Assembly: GCA_030549495.1 (NCBI GenBank)
Contig: JAUIRK010001036.1
Span: 64,501-128,500, forward strand
Origin: Nectonema munidae
Lineage: Eukaryota > Nematomorpha > Nectonematoida > Nectonematidae
Direction of reading: 5' to 3'
DNA: 64,000 nt
A program made the position numbers and the translations under genes. How positions within the stretch are numbered: position 1 is the first letter of the stretch; the number at the start of each line of letters is the position of its first letter. The notes under the pieces are model-generated. The model ran no database searches, was not told the DNA's origin, and worked only from the letters and a program-made list of their open reading frames with translations. Below are positions 24,081 to 35,900 of the stretch, one piece after another.

Positions 24081-24707
24081 TTGATTTTTATTCTGTTATC
24101 TAATTAAATATTTCATAATTTAAGATAATATAATTTTAAGATATTTAATACTAAGATTAATAAAATGTAAAGTTAGAATTGTCTAGGAGTGTTTTTATGG
24201 GAAATAATTTTATCCCTCTTTATACCATTACAGGGGCGGATCTAGAAATTGGCATTAGAGGGGGGGGGGGTGGATTTTACTAAACTAGAACTCAAATTTC
24301 AAGCATATTAATCTAATAATAGGGTTTTAAAACCAATCATTATAGATACATGTTAATAACTCTGTATATGATTAATAGTAGTATTAAATTAAAGTCAAAG
24401 ACATTTTGCAAATGTCTTTTAAATTTTTTGTAGCAGGTCTTGTATTGTATAATCTTGTATAATTTATATCCCTTCCTAGTAGAAAGCCTGTGAGCAGCGA
24501 TATTTGTTTCAGAGAGAAAATTTGCCTATTTTGATTTCGACTCTAAGTTCTTACAAAAGTCCGCCTCCTATTCCAAATACTTAAAAATTTGAACCAAACA
24601 TTTGTCTGTTTTTAGATATAGACAATTCGATTAAGTAAGTAGAAGTTACGAAAGCAAATTATAATATTTTATTTAAAAAATTATTAAACAATTTAATAAA
24701 AATTTAG

Positions 24708-24780
24708 TGCCCCGAGTGAGGATCGAACTCACGACCTTAAGATTATGAGACTTACGCGCTACCGACTGCGCTATCGAGGC
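24708..24780 (-). tRNA. tRNA-Met(CAT), elongator type
   Basis: On the minus strand GCCTCGATAGCGCAGTCGGT.. folds as a 73-base cloverleaf: acceptor stem GCCTCGA/TCGGGGC with one G-T pair, D arm GCGC/GCGC, anticodon loop CTCATAA with CAT, T arm GTGAG TTCGATC CTCAC, discriminator A. The A box and B box (GTTCGATCC) are intact. A TTTTT run just downstream at 24,699-24,703 is a normal RNA polymerase III terminator. No intron and no SINE tail are seen, so this looks like a true gene. Confidence 0.95.
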
Positions 24781-25170
24781 TTGTGTAACTGTCCAAAAAG
24801 TAATATATATTTTGAATGTGTTAATTGGCTATTGATTGCTTATAGGTTCTAATAATTTTTTAATAGACAAACAATGGCCAGATCGGAATTCATAGAACAT
24901 TTTGCTTAGCAGTACGGTGATATCATTCTTTACTAGAAGTCGAAGATACTGCAGGCAGATCTAGGTATTGGTGGTGTGTATCCCCTATTAACACTTTAGG
25001 TTTGACTGTTAGCATATTTTGAAGATTTTCATTGAATACCCCAAGAGGTAAACACCTCTCTGTTTACATTGTAAACAACTCAAGAAAGAGATATTGACTT
25101 CTTTTAGGGCAGCATGATATGATTCGAAAGCTGTTATATGTGAATCAAACAAAACATGATAGTAAAATAC

Positions 25171-25500
25171 AGGGCCGTATCAAGGGATCGTGAGGTACTG
25201 AATGCAGCCCCTTACCTCATGTTCTTTCTTTTCTCACTCATCCCCACCCCATTCTGGCTTAAAAAGTGATTTAAAAAATGCTCACATTTTTATTAATCCA
25301 CATAATTCAGATATATGCTGACTGAGTCGAAGATAGTCTCCATTAAATGTTCATTTTTCGTGTTTTAGCAGCAGCAAAATTATCGATGACTTCGTCAAAA
25401 TCAACACAATCGAGAACTTCTTTCTCAATGCTCATAAGAACTTTGAAGGCGGCGCCATAGTACATAGAGTACTTTTAGGAAATTATTGGAGGTGGGGGAA
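25171..25500 (-). mobile_element. hAT fragment, transposase C-terminus and terminus
   Basis: The minus strand reads VLMSIEKEVLDCVDFDEV.. followed by IDNFAAAKTRK and a stop near 25,350. This is the end of the dimerisation domain of TTF/ZMYM-like hAT transposases. CAGGGCCGTATCAAGG at 25,172 looks like the hAT terminus. The rest of the element is not recognisable. Confidence 0.6.
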
Positions 25501-26009
25501 GGGCGAAGGTTAACTTTGCAGAAAATGTTACAGAATCTAGGCTGATTAAGGGGGAGAACGATTATTTGATTATCTCCCTTGACCAAAATTTGGCCATGGA
25601 GGTCCTCATGATCCAGGAATAAGTCAAGAAGAGAGGATGTGAGCAGCGTCCAACCTTTTTGCGCATGCCCTCAAACCACGAAGGAGAGCTACGGTGGCCG
25701 AAAGCGTATGAAGCAAGATCAATATCAGAAATACTTTTTGGTAGGAAGTGTCTATTGACAATCAATACATTTGAATAAATTCCACCAACGTCTCGTCCCA
25801 AGTTCAGAGTGAAAAAGGAGGAGGATTTTCCGTCAGGAAGGGCATCCTGCATGTAAAAATTCAGCCACATTTTGCAACTATGAATACAAAAACAAATTTT
25901 TGGCGCGGTACAGCCATAAGTACCGTGTTGCTTTCGTCAGTTTCTCACTTCAGAAAGAATACTGACAAAAAAGATGTTGAAGGGAAGTGAGGAGTAGGGT
26001 CTCTGAATG

Positions 26010-26400
26010 TTGGTTATAAAAGTTTTATTATATCTTGTTTAGTACACAGTAGTCAAAGTTGGGCGTTAAAAGAAGTTGAGAAGAGTAGGCTAAACACACA
26101 ACTGAGATGAGAATGTTAAGAATTATTTGTAGATCTAATTGGAAAGACAAATTAAGCAATATAAGAAGTTTTTGTAATGTAAATGAAATCAATAATGTAA
26201 TAGAGAGGCGAAGATTAAGGTGGTTTGGGCATGTAAACAGAAGACCAGATGAATAGTTAATTAATACAGCGCACAAACAGGAAACTATAGGTAAATCTAA
26301 GGGTAGACTAAAGTTAACGTGGAAAGAAGTAGTTCTTAAAGATATGAAAAAAAGAAATTTAAAAATAACAAAATACGGAATTTTGGAAATGTAAAATTAA
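26010..26400 (+). mobile_element. LINE 3' fragment (RWFGHV-type reverse transcriptase C-terminus)
   Basis: The + strand frames read SSQSWALKEVEKSRLNT, MRMLRIICRSNWKDK, VIERRRLRWFGHVNRRPD and KSKGRLKLTWKEVVLKDM. This is the classic C-terminal block of RTE/CR1-like LINE ORFs, with stops and a frame change. A 5'-truncated dead copy. Confidence 0.75.
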
Positions 26401-27319
26401 GTAGTCTTTTTATATGTGTTTTCATAGTTGCAACGCCGGCTAGACTCTAGCTTGCTGGGACAGTAGCCGTAAACGGATTTATTTTATTTATATACATGCA
26501 ACTCTACCGATTTAGGCCGTAGTTCAACGATTTTTATGTGTTTCTAAAAATCGCCGTGAGATTTACCACTTGGTGTGAGTAAGGTTCGTTAGATGCTGCA
26601 TTTGATAACTCAAGGTCTTTCGATGAAATCACCCCACTACCTTTTCAGCTTTTTGTAAGTGTCTGTTTCACTGTTTTGGATAATATTATCATACAGTGAC
26701 AATGATTTTTTTGGCCTAACCGAACCTAAATAAAATGTCAATTTTCATTCGCTGTCCAACCCGAATTAGGATTTTCACTGCCCAAACTAACCGACCTAAA
26801 TTTCGCAGATGTGGTGTTTATCAGAAGCAATTTCATTTCATAAACATTATGAATTTATTATATATCTGTAAACTGTATGAATGTGGATAATGATTTGTGA
26901 CACAAAAATTCACTTTCTTTAGCCGCTAAGATTGTCCTATGTGAAGTATGGGGTAGCAGAGTTAAGACTAATTCAATTTTTTGTAATGAATCTGAAAATG
27001 GATTCACAAGAGATGTACAAATTCCAAAGGAAGTTTTATCAAAATTAAAATTTTTATCCGTAATTCATGTAGAGGGCTATTAAAATTAATAAAGCAAGAT
27101 GAAAAAAAATTAATTAATTAATTAAGTTGTTTTGTGGCGTTCGCACCCATCCTTTCGGATATCGTGGCCCGCCCGGAATGCTGAGTCCAAGTCTAACTGG
27201 TCTTTCCATCCCACTAAACACCTACCGGCCCTTGTTACAAAAGAATAGCTATACCTTGTTATATATATTATTTTACAAGAATTTATGTTACAATATATAA
27301 ATACATCTGAGAGAACGAT

Positions 27320-27465
27320 ACAATCCTAACGCGAACGCTCCCAATTTGGGAAACAAACTTATTGTCTAGTGATAGCTTGATTACTAACCACGTAGAATCG
27401 CGTCGCTAAAGGACTACCTAACCGTAAAAACCTTTGAATTCTTCAGAGGAAGAAAACCAGGGTAA
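27320..27465. repeat. Dispersed repeat, copy 2 (partner at 2,665-2,800)
   Basis: It shares CGATACAATCCTAACGCGAA, a GTCTAGTG block, GGACTACCTAACCGTAAAAA and GAGGAAGAAAACCAGGG with the first copy, in the same order, with an extra segment in the middle. Confidence 0.5.
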
Positions 27466-27517
27466 TAAACCGGCACAACGGAATGTATCTTGTTCCTAAT
27501 TAAAAGAATCTATATTA

Positions 27518-28653
27518 CTAGCCGGTCCCGTGGTCGTTTCTCGCTTCGCTCGAAACAGTGTTTCTCGCTGCGCTCGAAACATAGGATTCTGGGTAGTGTG
27601 TATATTGAGTTGCTAATTCAAATTCGCTTCGCTCAAAAAGACCACGGGACAGGCTAGTTTTTTTGTTTAGGCTGCGCTCGAAACATAGGATTCTGGGTAA
27701 TGTGTATATTGAGTTGCTAATTCAAATTCGCTTCGCTCGAAACGACCACGGGACCGGCTAGTTTTTTTTTTGTTTAGGCTGCGCTCGAAACATAGGATTC
27801 TGGGTAATGTATATTTTGATTTGCTAATAGTGTTATATGGTATGGTGATCAGTTTTTAGAATATTTGTACCTTTTCTGTGTATTTTTCTATTACACCATA
27901 TAAAATACATACAAAAGGTATTTCAACCAATCAGAATGCTTCAAACACATATATACACAAAACATATATAAATAATTTCAACCAATCAGAATGCTTCAAA
28001 CACATACACACATAGAAATTCATCACACATATAAAAATACACACAAAAGATATATAAATAATTTCAACCAATCAAAATGCTTCCAGCGACACACACACAC
28101 ACAGACGCTAGCTTATTATAATATAGATAATAAGCTAGCGTCTGTGTGTGTGTCTGTCGCTGGAAGCATTCTCATTGGTTGAAATTATTTATATATATGT
28201 TTTGTGTGTTTTTTTATATGGTGTGATGAGTTTATATGTGTGTATGTGTTTGAAGGATTTTGATTGGTTTAAATTATTATATGTTTTGTATGTATTTTTA
28301 TATGTGTGATGAGTTCATATATCTGTAGTGTGAGGGTTGCTTGAAGCATTCTGATTGGTTGAAATATCTTTTTTTCATATGGTGTAATAGAAAAATACAC
28401 AGAAAAGATACAATTATTCTAAAAAGTGACCACCATACCATATAACACTATTAGCAACTCAAAATACACATTACCCAGAATCCTATCTTTCGAGCGTAGA
28501 CTAAACAAAAAAACTAGCCGGTCCCGTGGTCGTTTTGAGCGAAGCGAATTTGAATTAACAACTCAATATACACACTACCCAGAATCCTATGTTTCGAGCG
28601 CAGCGAGAAACACTGTTTCGAGCGAAGCGAGAAACGACCACGGGACCGGCTAG
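27518..28653. mobile_element. Two Helitron-like elements head to head (1.1-kb palindrome)
   Basis: The left half is a minus-strand copy and the right half a plus-strand copy of the element found singly at 34,239-34,763. They meet at about 28,123 in GACGCTAGCTTATTA/TAATAAGCTAGCGTC. Both outer ends are CTAG next to T, as for Helitron 3' ends. Each half carries a 140-bp subterminal module whose own ends are inverted CTAGCCGGTCCCGTGGTCG. The left half has two such modules in a row (from 27,518 and 27,657). CA/GT-rich stretches and ACCAATCAGAATGCTTC repeat several times inside. No protein is encoded. Confidence 0.75.
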
Positions 28654-29118
28654 TATGATTATAAAAGGTATATGCTACAAAAATAGAAGCGTTTGAAGGC
28701 ATGCAATATCTTATATATTATTAATGAATGATATTTGATACATGTTATAGGGTTAAGAAAGATATACATAATTTAGGGCATGCTAGGTTAGGAACAATCT
28801 ACCCCTGGAATTTGACTCCATCCCTAAATGTCGTCTAGGATATATGATTTTAATATTGGAATGTTTAAACGGTCCTACAAGCGGACTCCTATAGAGGCCA
28901 GATTACCGACTATGCCTAACCTAGCTCGTAACATGAAACTGTTTTGGGACTTATACCTTGTGCCAATCCTAAATTTAAGTAGGCGGATCTAGAACTCAGA
29001 AAAAAACAGAACTATATCGAAGAACGCAGAATTCCCTATTGCTTGGGGGCTATTGTATATGGGTAGTCATCTAGGATAACTTTTCTCTTTTTTTTTAGCA
29101 TATACCCCCAAAAACGCT

Positions 29119-29454
29119 TCAGCCTGGGTTTGCGTGAGCTCCCAAGCTTGGCGTAATTGTGGGCAATGCTGGTGTCCTTAGTTTTTCAATAAACTTTCTA
29201 TTTAATTTCTCCAACCTTTTCTGGAACCAAGAAAAGGAGGTCCGGCTATGAGCAATATTGAAAGGGTTGCCATAAACAGTCCTAAAAAGTTTATAGACGA
29301 GGTCATCTATTTTGTTGGTCCAAGTTGAGGGAAGGCATCCCAAAATGGAGTTTCCATAAGTCAATTTCAGCATTGTTAGGATTTTAATGACCTTGCCTAC
29401 CACCGTGGAAAAAAATTTCTTGTCCATAATCATGTTGTAGAAAAAATGAATCAA
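29119..29454 (-). mobile_element. Probable LINE C-terminal fragment
   Basis: An open minus-strand frame of about 110 residues reads ILTMLKLTYGNSILGCLPS, KIDDLVYKLFRTVYG.. and WFQKRLEKLNRKFIEKL. The Leu-Thr-Tyr-Gly followed by a helical basic stretch is the layout of jockey-like reverse transcriptase C-termini. I found no catalytic block, so the assignment is weak. Confidence 0.4.
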
Positions 29455-29990
29455 TTTTGTTATTTGGGTGATATAATCCGGATTTAGTTAGTGCCATTTA
29501 TTTTAGAATACGAATCAGGTCAATTCGGTCTCTAAATATATTGGTAAGTTATCTATTGATCAGATTTGAACGCGTTGAATGTATAATAAATCTTTATCTT
29601 TTTCGGCATCAAGACAAAAAACGTAAATTTGCTTTATCGTTAGGGTTGCTACAATGCTACATGTCCCCGTTTTTTGGAGTTCTGGTTTTGCCGTCTCTTG
29701 ACAACGGAATTCTGGAGGATTTATACTAATCCCGTTTTTTCATTCAATAATCTTATATGTCATAAAATAATTGAAGGTGCATTCACGCAATTATTTTTAC
29801 TTGAAAAATGTTAATCTTTTTATCTTTCCCGTATTTAAATGTAAAAAGAAAAGGAAAAATTTTAAGATAAAAAAGTTTATTTTTAAAAGATAATGAAAGA
29901 ACCGGATTAACGAGAGTTGACCCCTCTTTCTTAGGCTACTGAGCTGTGTTTGTATTATTGATTATATTTTTAAGGAAATAAATTCTTTTG

Positions 29991-32900
29991 ATGTTTACTT
30001 TACGCTCAACAATCAATTCTATTTTTTGGCGCCAAAAATTATCTTCCTGTTATGAGCATTATTTTTATAACTTTTCAACTACTCCCAACTCCAGTGATCT
30101 ACCTCACCTGCCTGTTCCTCCTTTACAACACACTCTCGATAAATATCTCAAATCTCTTCGACCACTCGTCACTCAAGATGAATACAATGACGCGGAGACA
30201 ACTGTCAAAGAGTTTGCCAGAACCAACGGCACTGGAGAATTACTGCAATCAGCTTTGATTGATAGATCCAACAAAACAGATAATTGGGTATTTCATTTTA
30301 TATGAATATGTATATTATTCTTTAAATATATGGCCAATTACAATTCATTGATAGATATCAATTTGAATGTATATCATGTATTTATCTTTTTTACTCGCAA
30401 TTGTCAGAATCAATATCGCACATAAAGAATTTTTGCAAACAACTTTGATTAATAAAAAGATCAACAATATCAGTAGTTGTATTTTCTAAAAACCTACCAG
30501 AAAAAATTATGTAAGCTCTTTTTATTTGAAAAATTCTAGATAAAAAATAAAATTTTAATTCTTTAATTTTATGTTTACCCTTTTAGGCATTGGTTTTCTA
30601 AAATTGATCTTCTTTCTGCTTTTTTTCAATGAGTTTTTACATAAATTGAGTAGACGAATTAACGAAATTAAGCTTGCTCCTTTAAGTATATAAAAACTCA
30701 CTGAAAAAAAAGACGATACATTTTAGAAAATCAATGCCTAAAAGGGTAAACGTAAATAAGGTTTATGCAAACTAACGTCTTATAATGGATTTACTTTATC
30801 AACATGATTGGAGTGATAGTATTGTTTTGTTTATTGAATAATTTGATTGGTAGTTTCATTCCTTATGATAAATGTTTAGTTCACGAATCCCATTTTTTGA
30901 TCTTTAAGAGAAAAATTTGTATAATATACAATTAAACCTGTATTAAGAGACCACACGAGGGAACCATCCAAAGCAGTGGCGTGTCTATCTTATAGAGGTG
31001 GAAAATTGGAATAAAAATGTAGCCAACCATTGTTACATTACTATTTAAGTCTAAAATATCTCGATTAAATTTAGTTTTGATGATATATTAATATGTTAAT
31101 AAAGTGGGACTTAGACGTGCTCATGAGTAAAAATAAGGACAAAATAGTAGACAGTAAAATTTATTCACGAAGAAAAGTTTTAAAATTCATTAACTTTCGA
31201 CCACTCTGGTCATCATCAGATCCAACCATCAAGAGCACTAGAGAAAATAGTTAGCAAAGGAGAAGATAATAGGCAGAGAACGAACGGTGGAGATTAAGAC
31301 TGGTTGTGGTGAAGAAGTATATGGATGATTGGTTAAGTTAACCCTTTCGTGACCAGAAAAATCAGACGATATTTATTAAAAAACAGAAGATTCATATACA
31401 AAATTATTTGAAAAGTTTATGTATCATATATGTTACACTGGTCACGAAAGGGTTTGCAGAGGAGAGAGGTTTAACCCATTAAGTACCATAGAAATCAGAC
31501 GATATCTAAAAAAACGCAGACGATTTATATTCAAAGTCAATTGAAAAAAGCAGACGAAGATGAAATTACTTATGTTCCCAAATGGGAGCATTGGGACTTA
31601 ATGGGTTAATACAGGGGGCCATTAAAGCAGGTATGCCTGTATTTAATTGTATTCTTATACAGTCAGACTTGATTTATCTAACACTCTTGGTTTCACACAT
31701 ATTCTTGTGAGATTAACGAAATTTCTACCAGTGTAATTTATAAAGAATCAATAACTCAAACTAAAATGTTATTTATTAAATGAAGTATACATAGTATTTA
31801 TGTAATGTGGGAAAAAAATCTTCCGCAAATGATTACTTCAACTTCTTTCCTACACCAAAGAGATGGGAAAAGTAAAGAAACTAGTGGGTCGTCAATGAAT
31901 CCTCTTAAGCATAAACTAAGATTCATCGACAAACATGGAAAATATGGCATTCCCTTTGTGAGGAAGTACTTCGCACAGTCAATCTTAACAAGGTATTATG
32001 AAAAATAAAATTCTAATATTTTATCTGTCAGATTAACAAATTTTACAAGCATGTTTAAAAGAAATTTAAAAGTCGGTGTGGGAATGTGGATGTCGGAATA
32101 ACGTGCTAGAAAAACATTTAAAAATTAGTTACAGTCACGTGTGTGTCGGTTACCGGCTTTGTGAGATAACCGAGGTCTGATATATTTCATTTATCCAGTC
32201 ATTTGGTTGGCATTTCATTATATATAATCAGAAACGTAGCCCGCCTTTGTTAGCAAATGAGACTACATAAAATGGAGGGGGAAAAAACTTCTTTTAAATT
32301 AATTTGAATATATAGTTTTTTTATAGATATTAAAAAAATTGAACTTTTTTGGTATCACAATTAATTTTCTCAAGGGAGCAGAAGTTTTATGAAGGGCGCC
32401 CTTTCTCTCCCTCCTCTATCAAGTATACGCCTCTATATTTAATGAAGGCTTTTATTAAATTTTTTGTTTTTTTCAGCTTTATGATTGGTGGCTTGATAAA
32501 TACTTATGTGATCGTAATCCGATTGTATGGAATTCTAATCCTGGACTTCTCTTTCCTTCGCTTCGGCACTGTTACCAAGAAGATCAGATAAGGCAAGGCA
32601 AAACACACATACCTCTTCATAATTCCATTAATATTTCTCTTTCCTTCTCTCTTGCATATTACTGCAACAAAATTAATTAACATTTATTTCTCAATTTTAA
32701 TACTGTAATATAGAAAATTTTGCAGGATTTTAATTTGCCGAAATTTTTGAATAGTTTGCGAATATTCCGCGAACCTAATTTCAAGTTTTTTATATAAATT
32801 CCTATTAAAAAAATTATCTGCAATGTAACTCTTTGCTAATATAAAATGATATTTATAATTGTAAAATTTATTAAAAAAGATTTTTTGTCCAATGAACACA

Positions 32901-35900
32901 TCACAATTATTACCCGATATTATACTTTCACTGTAAGCTCTCAATCCCGCAATAACTGCGGATAACGACGCTTATTTTAAGTCCAATTACTTTGTTTGTA
33001 ATTCTAGCACAGCGCTTCTCAAACTGGAGTCCGCGGTCCTATAGGGTATCTTGAAGCAGTTCGATGGGGACCAAGATAAGTGACATTTAAAAGAATAAAT
33101 GATTTAGTCTTTGAATTGAATGCTATTTTTAATTTTCTCAGGTCTTATTTTACAAATGCAAATGTACACTTGAGCATACAGGCGCTTTTCCAAACTTGAA
33201 TCAAAATATTTTTCTGTTTGTGTGTCCAATTAAATGCTGACAAGAATAATCTAGCACGAAATGGTTTTACAGTTTTGTTTTTGCAGTTTTGTTTTTTACA
33301 ATTTTGTTCTTGTGAAATTAAAGTATTTATCAGTTGTGCAGAAGTCGGATAACTCGAACATTTGGTTGTGCTGGGTTTTTCTCCTGTTACTTAAAATATG
33401 CCTATGTACATTTTTTAAATCAATTTTTAATAATAATAAAAATTTGGTTTATATATTATAATTTTAATCTAATATTTTATTCAATTTTTTTGTTTAAATT
33501 TCTCAATTTATTCATTTTAAAATCATTATTTCTGACGAATGTTTTCATTTTCCCATATTTTATCGCACATTCACAAAATTTGCTGAGATTTTGGAACTTC
33601 AGTTCATTCTCAATTCTGTTGTGACGACGATTTTAGCATGTGCCCTAATCTTGTACTCTACATGACTTTATTCTAAATATATTGAAAGCTCACTGATTTG
33701 ATTTAGGATTTTTAGAGTCAAAGCAGTGCACTATCAATGCTAGCGTTTTATAAACAGTTGCTCCTCTAGTTTTTAATTTGCCTCAAAAATTTCAATAAAA
33801 CAAAAAATGCTTTATTTTTAACTTCACATTTTATTTTTCTAATCAACTAAAACACTTTATACTGAAACGATTGTTGATTATTCTTTTTTTTTGCATTTTA
33901 GAGGGATGTTAAGCACATCGGTTTATTTCTGCGATTGCTGGTTGCCCGCCGAAATTTTTCTTTTATTTGGTACGTTTAGTTGGGTACGGCTTTAGTCAAT
34001 GCGCGTTGAATGGGAGTAGATAGATTTGTTCTACCCGCACATGCACCTAATGTCCTTTTGTAAATGTATGTGCGCGTGCGATAAAAACTTAATCATCATT
34101 TTAGCGGTAATACTAAATTTTTTTGCCCGATAAATTTCGAACTTTGGGATATGTTCAAAAATTGGTCAATAGTTTTTTTATTTTTGTTGCTCTACAGATC
34201 AAATCTCAACAGAGCACACACCTGATAATATATATATACTAGCCGGTCCTGTGGTCGTTTCTCGCTTCGCTCGAAACAGTGTTTCTCGCTGCGCTCGAAA
34301 CATTGGATTCTGGGTAGTGTGTATATTGAGTTGCTAATTCAAATTCGCTTCGCTCGAAACGACAACGGGACCGGCTAGTTTTTTTGTTTAGGCTACGCTC
34401 GAAACATAGGATTCTTGTAGTGTGTATTTTGAGTTGCTAATAGTGTTATATGGTATGGTGATCAGTTTTTAGAATATTTGTACCTTTTCTGTGTATTTTT
34501 CTATTACACCATATAAAATACATACAAAAGGTATTTCAACCAATCAGAATGCTTCAAGCTACACTCAGACTACAGATATATCAACTCATCACACATATAA
34601 ATAATTTCAACCAATCAGAATGCTTCAAGCACATACACACATACAAACTCATCACACCATATAAAAATACACACAAAACACATATATAAATAAATTCAAC
34701 CAATCAGAATGCTTCCAGCGACAGACAGACACACACACAGACGCTAGCTTATTATAATATAGATATATGGATAACGTTGCCAAACGCTATTTTTCATTTG
34801 CTCTTAACTTTAATATTCTTGCCTCAATCGACTCCTAAAATTTTTACAGAGTAATTTACATTCCTAACACAAAATCAAAATATCATTAGTCTTAGATAAT
34901 AATTAGAACATTTTAATAAAATGTATTGAAAAAATCTTACAATTAAATAAAAGTAAGAAATTTTGCCGAAAATAATTAATCATTTAACGTTTTTGGTAAA
35001 ATATTTTATTACTAATATTTTAGTTATATTATGGTATTATATTAACTCCGTAGCATTATTTGACAGGAAAATCCTTGTTTTTTCATAAATTGGACAATCT
35101 CATCATTTGAATAGTTTTTCCAAATTTTCTGTATACGAAATAATTACTAGATTGTTATCAGCAAATACTAGCAATAACTGCCATATTTTTTAATTAATAA
35201 TAAAGTTACTGACTAACTAACTGAGCTAGTAATTAACAACTATTCTAAGTAAATAGGAATTTAGCTTTTCTTTTTTTTGGCTAATAAATTTATTCAAAAA
35301 GAGTTTTGTCCTTCAAGGATTTTGTCCTAATTGAGAGGAATTTTTTCTTCGTTCTATTTTCTCCTGACACGCATTCAGATGCCTTTGTAGCTTTGTCTGG
35401 CTCTTAAAACGCATGCTTTTGGGTTTAGAGCAGCGAGCAAAGTTATTCGCGCGGCCTGCAAATTCAAACGTCTCCTCGACATCGGCAAAAAAGAACGCGA
35501 AATCGTGAACGCAATTCCGCAATCAATGGCACAATACCACACCATGTTCGCTTCCTATCGCATTCCCGGAGAAATACGAGATGCACTCATCAGCTTGGAG
35601 TATGGACAAGTTGCTCTTTCCCACCACGTCATTGTCATGCATAATGGCCACGTAAAAAGCTTGCCTTTATTTCAATCTAATCTGCATCTAAATATGCGTC
35701 TTGCGTCACTTCTCACTACATATATGCACTAGCGTAATTTTTTATTTAGAGTAGTGATTCTCAATCTTTTTCCCTTGTGGACTCTTTTCAAACTTAGAAT
35801 TTTTTGTGGACCCCTTTTTTAAGTGATTTTAGTTATTAATCACTATTTCTTATTTGTTTACTCATTTAATTTTATTTGGTATATATTTTTAACCCTGTTT

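Noticed and set aside
24233-24275. CAGGGGCGGATCTAG plus a G run as a transposon end
   Set aside because: It resembles hAT-type termini but no partner end or transposase was found nearby.
25030-25085. Two small hairpins (GAGGTAAACACCTC, GTTTACATTGTAAAC)
   Set aside because: Short AT-rich palindromes without context; likely chance.
28426-28702. Open frames on both strands
   Set aside because: They lie in the Helitron-like palindrome and read through its repeated modules.
31805-32008. Plus-strand open frame of 67 residues in CRAT intron 1
   Set aside because: It does not align to the acyltransferase, exon 1 joins exon 2 without it, and no homology was recognised.
35313-35522. Minus-strand open frame of 69 residues
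   Set aside because: It is the antisense shadow of CRAT exon 3, which has homology and correct splice phases.
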